Shown here piece after piece: positions 7,675 through 11,073 of a stretch of 11,073 bases of DNA (position 1 is its first letter; every line of letters starts with the position of its first letter). The notes beneath the pieces were generated by a model, which saw only the letters and a list, made by a program, of their open reading frames with translations, had not been told where the DNA came from and ran no database searches. The position numbers were made by a program, and so were the translations under genes. Origin of the DNA: Boseongicola sp. (GTDB lineage Bacteria; Pseudomonadota; Alphaproteobacteria; Rhodobacterales; Rhodobacteraceae); assembly GCA_013042895.1 (NCBI GenBank), contig JABDPD010000243.1, positions 1 through 11,073 of the forward strand, in the 5' to 3' direction.

Positions 7675-8351
7675 GGACCCATCCTCAAACCAACCCCATG
7701 CAGCGTATCAATCGCATCGTCCAAACCAACTTCGCCCAGCTTTGAGCGCAAATTCCGCAAATGACTGTCGAGCGTGCGATCCGAAACGATCATCCCTGGC
7801 CCCCAGATTGCATCCACCAACTTGGGACGCGAAAACACTTGAGAAGGGCGCGCCATCAAACGCGATAATATCGCGATCTCAGTTGCCGTAAGCTGAACGA
7901 CGTTACCATCTACACGGCAGTCATGGGCTTCTGGCGACAACGACAACCGTCCCCGCACCATCGCGCGCTCTTTGGGTGCCTCAACTTTCGTACGCTTCAA
8001 AATCGCCCGCACCCGCGCCACCAGTTCGCGCGTAGAGAAAGGCTTGGTCACGTAATCATCCCCGCCAAGCTCAAGACCAAGAATCCGGTCCACCTCGTCA
8101 TCACGTGCGGTAAGGAACAGAATCGGCACCTCCGAGTCGCGACGAATGGCACGGCACAACTCGAGCCCGTCCATCTCCGGCATGCCGATGTCCAAAATCG
8201 CTAGATCCGGCCCCGATACTTGAACCGCTCGCAACCCTTCCGCGCCGTCACGTGCCTGAACGACACCATATCCAGCGCGCTCCAAGGCAATCTTCAAAAC
8301 ATCCCGGATCTGGCTGTCGTCATCGACCACCAAAATCGTCACTTCACTCAT
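7659..8351 (-). CDS. OmpR-family response regulator (CreB-like)
   Basis: A 230-residue DNA-binding response regulator, the partner of the overlapping histidine kinase. The receiver domain (1-120) has acidic Asp10-Asp12, phospho-acceptor Asp54 (AILDIGMP), Thr81 and Lys103 (VTKPFS). The stretch LFLTARDDEVDRILGLELG is close to what I recall of CreB. A winged-helix DNA-binding domain follows (about 135-230), with SDRTLDSHLRNLRSKLG as the recognition-helix region. The start is taken as ATG 8351 (MSEVTILVVDDD); a GTG at 8357 lies closer to the ribosome-binding site and would add two residues, while the longer ATG at 8381 would add an unconserved tail. It is the first gene of the tight minus-strand run, so it may control the run itself and the pqi genes. 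The target genes are inferred from position only. Confidence 0.93.
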   Translation of the reverse strand: MSEVTILVVDDDSQIRDVLKIALERAGYGVVQARDGAEGLRAVQVSGPDLAILDIGMPEMDGLELCRAIRRDSEVPILFLTARDDEVDRILGLELGGDDYVTKPFSTRELVARVRAILKRTKVEAPKERAMVRGRLSLSPEAHDCRVDGNVVQLTATEIAILSRLMARPSQVFSRPKLVDAIWGPGMIVSDRTLDSHLRNLRSKLGEVGLDDAIDTLHGVGLRMGPCGGV

Positions 8352-8362
8352 TTGCACCAGTT

Positions 8363-8367
8363 CTCCT
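8363..8367 (-). promoter_or_regulatory. Ribosome binding site of the response regulator gene
   Basis: GAGGAGAA on the minus strand holds AGGAG, 11 bases before ATG 8351 and five before GTG 8357. It argues against the upstream ATG at 8381, which lies on the wrong side of it. Confidence 0.6.
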
Positions 8368-8391
8368 CGCCGAGGCAGCATAGCTATGGAT

Positions 8392-8553
8392 GGACCGGGG
8401 CGCGAGGGGATTGAACACCCCGGTCTTCCGCCTGCCTCCGAAACGACCTTTAGCGGCAGGATAAGCAGGCTTGGGATACAAAACGTGCAGAGTCCGTGCA
8501 GCCTGCTTCATCCTTTCAGGAATGCTGCGGGGTCCGGGGGAGAGCCCGGGTCC
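8392..8553. other. Highly structured intergenic region, candidate structured RNA or long leader
   Basis: No convincing gene lies here, but inverted repeats fill the interval. GGACC (8392-8396) plus GGG pairs with CCC plus GGTCC (8545-8553, one bulged G), closing the whole 162 bases. CCCCGG (8418-8423) pairs with CCGGGG (8534-8539) and can extend through C-T-T-C (8425-8428) with GGGG (8529-8532). AAGCAGGCT (8463-8471) pairs perfectly with AGCCTGCTT (8500-8508), and GGAT (8459-8462) extends it with ATCC (8510-8513) past a bulged C. The result is a rod with a large central bubble. Competing local hairpins exist: ACCGGGG/CCCCGGT (8394-8400/8418-8424), CCTGCC/GGCAGG (8431-8436/8455-8460) and GGTCCGGG with CCCGGGTCC (8532-8553). 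The region abuts the stop of the six-cysteine protein gene and precedes the regulator gene. There is no T-tract, so a simple terminator is unlikely. The strand is unknown because both complements fold. Confidence 0.45.
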
Positions 8554-9000
8554 TTAAGGGGCAACCAGCGCGAACCTCAAGTCCAGCGCGCGTCCCGCAG
8601 CCTCACGCAATTGACACGAGGTCACCGCCTCATTCGAGGCAGTTTCGCACCGTGCGACCATTTCGGCGCCAATCCGGCGGTGCGCCTCATCAATCCAGTC
8701 AGGCCCACCGAGCGAGCGCCGCAAGGCAAGATAGATGTCATACCCATAATGTTCCCAAATCGACGCTTCACGCGCTTCACAGGCCACCGCATCGTCCTCA
8801 CACGACCGCACCAGCAGCCCAATACAGCTCCGCGGTGTTTTTGTTCCCTGCAAACACGCAACTATTTCGGCGCGCCCCGTCGCATTCTTGGACACGTCAG
8901 AAACACCCTGAAAAACCGCAAAGTCTTCCAGCAAAAGCGCATCTGCCTTGACGGGAAAAGGGCTCAGAAACCCTAGCGCCAAAATCAACAAAAACCGCAT
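8554..9000 (-). CDS. Small secreted six-cysteine protein, LprI/DUF1311-like
   Basis: A 148-residue predicted periplasmic protein. MRFLLILALGFLSPFPVKADA is a standard signal peptide with likely cleavage after Ala19 or Ala21. The mature part has six cysteines (49, 59, 67, 74, 118, 129), enough for three disulfides, and the pattern C-x9-C-x7-C-x6-C followed by E-A-R-E-x3-W resembles alphaproteobacterial proteins annotated as lysozyme-inhibitor LprI-like (DUF1311). That family link is a recognition-level guess. The start at 9000 is fixed by a strong GGAGG ribosome-binding site nine bases upstream and by the signal peptide; the frame continues upstream to 9126 but that part looks non-coding. The gene is divergent from hisB and co-directional with the regulator gene, from which it is separated by the 202-base gap that holds the structured region. 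Confidence 0.78.
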   Translation of the reverse strand: MRFLLILALGFLSPFPVKADALLLEDFAVFQGVSDVSKNATGRAEIVACLQGTKTPRSCIGLLVRSCEDDAVACEAREASIWEHYGYDIYLALRRSLGGPDWIDEAHRRIGAEMVARCETASNEAVTSCQLREAAGRALDLRFALVAP

Positions 9001-9009
9001 GTCGCACGT

Positions 9010-9014
9010 CCTCC
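9010..9014 (-). promoter_or_regulatory. Ribosome binding site of the six-cysteine protein
   Basis: GGGGAGGA on the minus strand, with GGAGG nine bases before the ATG at 9000. It decides the start against the longer upstream frame. Confidence 0.7.
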
Positions 9015-9025
9015 CCGTCCCGCCT

Positions 9026-9055
9026 ATCATGAAGCTCGACGTGCACCAAAAACAA
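9026..9055 (-). promoter_or_regulatory. Possible sigma-70-type promoter for the six-cysteine protein gene
   Basis: On the minus strand TTGTTT (9055-9050) and CATGAT (9031-9026) are separated by 18 bases and lie just upstream of the ribosome-binding site. They match the consensus hexamers at three and four of six positions, so this is a weak prediction. The rest of the 9001-9143 interval is the divergent region between this gene and hisB; on the plus strand TATAAG at 9108-9113 could be a -10 element for hisB, but I see no good -35 at the right distance. Confidence 0.22.
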
Positions 9056-9143
9056 CAGCTCGTGAGCGAGGCACCAACGCCCCCTTCCCGCCAGCGCGCC
9101 CGCGTCCTATAAGCCGCGCGAACCATCTTTGTGAGACAATGAT

Positions 9144-9731
9144 ATGCGCAGTGCCACGATCACGCGAAAAACCGCAGAAACTGATATCGCTGTAGAGATA
9201 AATCTCGACGGTACCGGTGTTTACGACAACCAAACCGGTGTCGGTTTTTTCGACCACATGCTTGACCAACTGGCCCGCCACGCACTGATCGACATGAAAA
9301 TCCGCGCCACTGGAGATCTGCACATCGACGACCACCATACCGTTGAGGATACCGGCATCGCACTCGGCAAGGCTCTGGCTGATGCCATGGGCAACAAGCG
9401 AGGAATCCGCCGTTATGGAAGCTGCCTCCTACCAATGGACGACGCTCTTGTGCGCGCGGCACTCGATCTGTCTGCACGCCCCTATCTTGTGTGGAACGTC
9501 GACCTGCCTACGGCGAAGATCGGGCAGTTTGACACAGAGTTGGTCCGCGAGTTTTTTCAGGCCTTCGCCACCCACGGCGGTATCACGCTGCACGTCGACG
9601 CCTTGCATGGGCTCAACAGTCACCATATCGCCGAGGCCGCTTTCAAAGCAGTTGCGCGGTCTTTGCGCGACGCACTCGAAGTGGACCCGAGGAAATCGGA
9701 CGCCGTGCCCTCGACCAAAGGCACGCTCTGA
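9144..9731 (+). CDS. hisB: Imidazoleglycerol-phosphate dehydratase HisB
   Basis: This cytoplasmic enzyme converts imidazole-glycerol phosphate to imidazole-acetol phosphate, the sixth step of histidine synthesis. It is 195 residues long, the monofunctional size (no phosphatase domain as in E. coli). Family landmarks are all visible: R-x-T-x-E-T-D near the N-terminus, [10 protein letters not shown] (31-40, His38), the metal-binding [10 protein letters not shown] (62-71) and [11 protein letters not shown] (159-169), with GIRRYG between them. The metal-binding histidines and glutamates (His64, His65, Glu68, His160, His161, Glu164) are intact, so the enzyme should be active. The ATG at 9144 has only a weak GAGA ribosome-binding site seven bases upstream. 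It is followed after a 59- to 74-base gap with a GC hairpin by hisH. Confidence 0.98.
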   Translation: MRSATITRKTAETDIAVEINLDGTGVYDNQTGVGFFDHMLDQLARHALIDMKIRATGDLHIDDHHTVEDTGIALGKALADAMGNKRGIRRYGSCLLPMDDALVRAALDLSARPYLVWNVDLPTAKIGQFDTELVREFFQAFATHGGITLHVDALHGLNSHHIAEAAFKAVARSLRDALEVDPRKSDAVPSTKGTL

Positions 9732-9742
9732 CCGCGCCCGGC

Positions 9743-9780
9743 GCGAGGGGCCAGCCCCTCGCACTCCCCGGGATACTTTA
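9743..9780 (+). repeat. GC hairpin plus CCCCGGGATACTTT motif between hisB and hisH
   Basis: A perfect 8-base-pair stem, GCGAGGGG (9743-9750) and CCCCTCGC (9755-9762), with loop CCAG, followed by ACTCCCCGGGATACTTTA. I recall this hairpin-plus-CCCCGGGATA arrangement as a recurrent intergenic element in Rhodobacteraceae, where it often follows gene ends and may act as a terminator, attenuator or RNA-stabilising hairpin. There is only a short T run, so full termination of hisB transcription before hisH is doubtful. It shares the ten bases GCGCGAGGGG with 8400-8409 in the structured region. Confidence 0.55.
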
Positions 9781-9805
9781 AAACAGTAGAATGAAAGAAC
9801 AGCGC

Positions 9806-10444
9806 ATGCTGACCGTCCTCATCGACTATGCCGCTGGCAACCTGCACTCCGCTGAGAAGGCCTTTCAGCGCATGGCGCGCGAAGTGGGCGCCGGCGCTGT
9901 GCTTGTTTCGGACCGTGCCGAAGATATCGCCAGAGCAGACCGGATTGTTCTGCCAGGCGACGGTGCCTTTCCTGCTTGTATGAGCGAGCTGCAGGGTCAA
10001 GCTGGGCTGTTTGAGGCCCTCAAGGAAGCGGTCGACGTCAAGGGTCGACCTTTCCTCGGAATTTGTGTCGGAATGCAGTTGATGGCTCGCGCTGGCCACG
10101 AGTATGAGACTACACCAGGCCTCGGCTGGATCGACGGCGAAGTATACGAGATTGAGCCGACGGATAAGACTCTGAAAGTTCCGCACATGGGATGGAATGA
10201 CCTGGTTATCGACCAGCCTCACCCGGTCCTCAAGGGCATCGCCACTGGAGACCACGCGTATTTCGTGCATTCTTACCAAATGCAGGTCGCAGACAGAACG
10301 CAGCTTCTTGCACATTGCGAGTATGGCGGCCCGGTCACGGCAATTGTCGGAACCGGCACCATGGTCGGCACGCAGTTTCACCCCGAAAAGAGCCAGTCCG
10401 CGGGCTTGCGCCTGATTGCGAACTGGTTGACCTGGGCCCCCTAG
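9806..10444 (+). CDS. hisH: Imidazole glycerol phosphate synthase glutaminase subunit HisH
   Basis: The glutamine amidotransferase subunit that releases ammonia from glutamine and passes it to HisF for making imidazole-glycerol phosphate and AICAR. The class I amidotransferase triad is intact: nucleophile Cys87 in GICVGMQ, and His192 with Glu194 in HPEKS. Other family marks are IDYAAGNLHS at the start, RIVLPGDGAFP, and KVPHMGWN. Here 212 residues are counted from the ATG at 9806, which gives the usual HisH N-terminus (M-L-T-V-L-I-D-Y). An ATG at 9791 would add five residues (MKEQR) but lies at the tail of the hairpin-associated element; neither start has a clear ribosome-binding site. HisF is not in the window. 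The genes downstream of the DUF2147 gene may continue the his cluster, but this cannot be seen. Confidence 0.97.
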   Translation: MLTVLIDYAAGNLHSAEKAFQRMAREVGAGAVLVSDRAEDIARADRIVLPGDGAFPACMSELQGQAGLFEALKEAVDVKGRPFLGICVGMQLMARAGHEYETTPGLGWIDGEVYEIEPTDKTLKVPHMGWNDLVIDQPHPVLKGIATGDHAYFVHSYQMQVADRTQLLAHCEYGGPVTAIVGTGTMVGTQFHPEKSQSAGLRLIANWLTWAP

Positions 10445-10479
10445 GCGTTGCCCTCGCAAAGAAACCTGCGCGCGGTCGC

Positions 10480-10512
10480 ACCGACGTAATACCGACGTGA
10501 AACCGATGTGGT
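10480..10512. repeat. Three 11-base tandem repeats after hisH
   Basis: ACCGACGTAAT (10480-10490), ACCGACGTGAA (10491-10501) and ACCGATGTGGT (10502-10512) follow each other without a gap. The first eight bases are conserved (one change in the third copy) and the last three vary. It lies in the 96-base convergent gap between hisH and the DUF2147 gene. No clear stem-loop terminator was found in that gap. Confidence 0.6.
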
Positions 10513-10540
10513 GCAGACGCAGATAGTACCTGTGGATTTC

Positions 10541-10933
10541 TCAGTTCACGCGTGTCCAGTTCTGTGCACGGCAAATGCCAAAAACACAGCCAGACACCTC
10601 AAGAGCCGATCCCGAAAGCTCCATTTTGGAGCGATAAACCTTGTCGCGATCAGGCGCCCAGATCTTACCGCCGCTATAGTTGCCGCCGCCATCTGATTCC
10701 ATGTCCCAGATCATGCGTTTGCCGATATTGGAGCTCTCGATCTCGGCGCCAGAAGCATCGAAAGCCTTGCGGATAACACCGCAAATAGCTGCCTCACAAG
10801 CATAAATCTCGACGTGGCTATAGTTTCCATCATCCCCTGGCTGGGTTTTGTAGAGACCAATTATTGCGTCTTCCGCCGCCACAGGGGCTGCAATCAAGGC
10901 AGCAATGACGGCCAGTGTTGCGCGAAGTTTCAT
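10541..10933 (-). CDS. DUF2147 family secreted protein
   Basis: A 130-residue predicted periplasmic protein of unknown function in the DUF2147 family. MKLRATLAVIAALIAAPVAAED is a clear signal peptide, probably cut after Ala20. The mature domain shows family landmarks: IIGLYKTQPGDDGNYSHVEIY, then C-x4-C (46, 51), IGKRMIWDME (70-79), GGKIWAPDRDKVYRSKM (88-104), and a second C-x4-C (116, 121) near the end, probably giving two disulfides. The start at 10933 is set by a strong GGAGG seven bases upstream and by the signal peptide; the frame stays open to 11068 with a GTG start, but that part reads as non-coding. The gene converges on hisH. Some lipid-binding or transport roles have been proposed for the fold, but no function can be assigned from this sequence. 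Confidence 0.92.
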   Translation of the reverse strand: MKLRATLAVIAALIAAPVAAEDAIIGLYKTQPGDDGNYSHVEIYACEAAICGVIRKAFDASGAEIESSNIGKRMIWDMESDGGGNYSGGKIWAPDRDKVYRSKMELSGSALEVSGCVFGICRAQNWTRVN

Positions 10934-10940
10934 TCGTGTT

Positions 10941-10945
10941 CCTCC
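10941..10945 (-). promoter_or_regulatory. Ribosome binding site of the DUF2147 gene
   Basis: GGGAGGAA on the minus strand with GGAGG seven bases before the ATG at 10933. It decides the start against the longer upstream frame. Confidence 0.7.
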
Positions 10946-10991
10946 CATTAGTCGCGCCGACCTGACAAAAAGCCTCACGTGGCCGCAAGTG

Positions 10992-11043
10992 TGACGTTGG
11001 GTCCCTTCCCCCTTGCCCCTTACGTCAAGCCGGGGCATGACGT
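10992..11043. promoter_or_regulatory. Cluster of TGACGT motifs upstream of the DUF2147 gene
   Basis: TGACGT occurs at 10992-10997, its reverse complement ACGTCA at 11022-11027, and TGACGT again at 11038-11043, the last extending into the palindrome GACGTC. They lie 59 to 110 bases upstream of the DUF2147 start, where an activator or repressor could bind. A CACGTG palindrome is at 10976-10981. TTGTCA on the minus strand near 10965 resembles a -35, but I see no matching -10. This region also reaches the window edge and may serve a plus-strand gene beyond it. Confidence 0.25.
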
Positions 11044-11073
11044 CGCCAAAACGTTTACGGAGCCGCACACCAT

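Noticed and set aside
8394..8424. tRNA-like piece: minus-strand TTCAATC looks like a T-loop, with CCA near 8391
   Set aside because: The would-be T stem has a mismatch, no matching 5' acceptor strand, D arm or anticodon arm is found, so it is not a tRNA or tmRNA end.
8392..8553. Calling the structured region 6S RNA or SRP RNA outright
   Set aside because: The SRP core (GGUCAGG...GGAA...AGCAG) is absent, and no 6S-specific sequence was recognised; only the overall fold is similar. It is kept as an unassigned candidate.
9001..9126. 42-residue N-terminal extension of the six-cysteine protein
   Set aside because: The extension is Arg/Cys-rich and unlike coding sequence, and a strong ribosome-binding site and signal peptide fix the start at 9000.
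9620..10459. Long open frame of 279 codons on the minus strand opposite hisB/hisH
   Set aside because: It lies fully antisense to two clearly conserved enzymes, has no recognisable domain, and arises from GC-rich codon bias.
10934..11068. 45-residue N-terminal extension of the DUF2147 protein from a GTG start
   Set aside because: It would bury the signal peptide, and a GGAGG site directly precedes the ATG at 10933.

Overview
The window looks like a chromosomal segment of an alphaproteobacterium of the Rhodobacteraceae (Roseobacter group). This rests on the GC-rich coding style, the protein families present (AcnX, a paired PqiA/PqiB/PqiC set, a DUF2147 protein beside his genes), and a GC hairpin followed by CCCCGGGATACTTT between hisB and hisH, an intergenic motif I recall from that family. 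The assignment is by recognition, not by a database search.

Layout. Positions 1-651 (+) hold the 3' part of a class IV PLP aminotransferase cut off by the window edge. Positions 644-8351 (-) hold a tightly packed run of eight co-directional genes, read from right to left: an OmpR-type response regulator, its HAMP histidine kinase (broken by a one-base frameshift near 7003), a FucU/RbsD-type sugar mutarotase, PqiA N-half, PqiA C-half, PqiB (three MCE domains), PqiC lipoprotein, and a fused aconitase X. Neighbours overlap or lie at most 24 bases apart, so they are probably one transcription unit. Upstream, 8392-8553 is a dense set of inverted repeats that can fold end to end into a rod. Beyond it, 8554-9000 (-) encodes a small secreted six-cysteine protein resembling LprI/DUF1311. 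A divergent promoter region (9001-9143) separates it from hisB (9144-9731, +) and hisH (9806-10444, +). A convergent DUF2147 periplasmic protein (10541-10933, -) follows hisH.

How the genes work together. PqiA, PqiB and PqiC form an inner-membrane/periplasm/outer-membrane lipid transport machine. The adjacent two-component system is a candidate regulator of it, possibly sensing the membrane directly because the kinase has almost no periplasmic domain. FucU and AcnX are soluble metabolic enzymes with no obvious link to envelope transport, and their place in the same run is the most intriguing aspect of the window. HisB and HisH are ordinary histidine biosynthesis enzymes.

The points most worth a second look are the frameshifted kinase, the structured 8392-8553 region, the mixed pqi/acnX/fucU/two-component gene run, and the long PqiB C-terminus with a repeated TQA[LV]P motif. 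I did not find a mobile element, CRISPR array, rRNA or tRNA.
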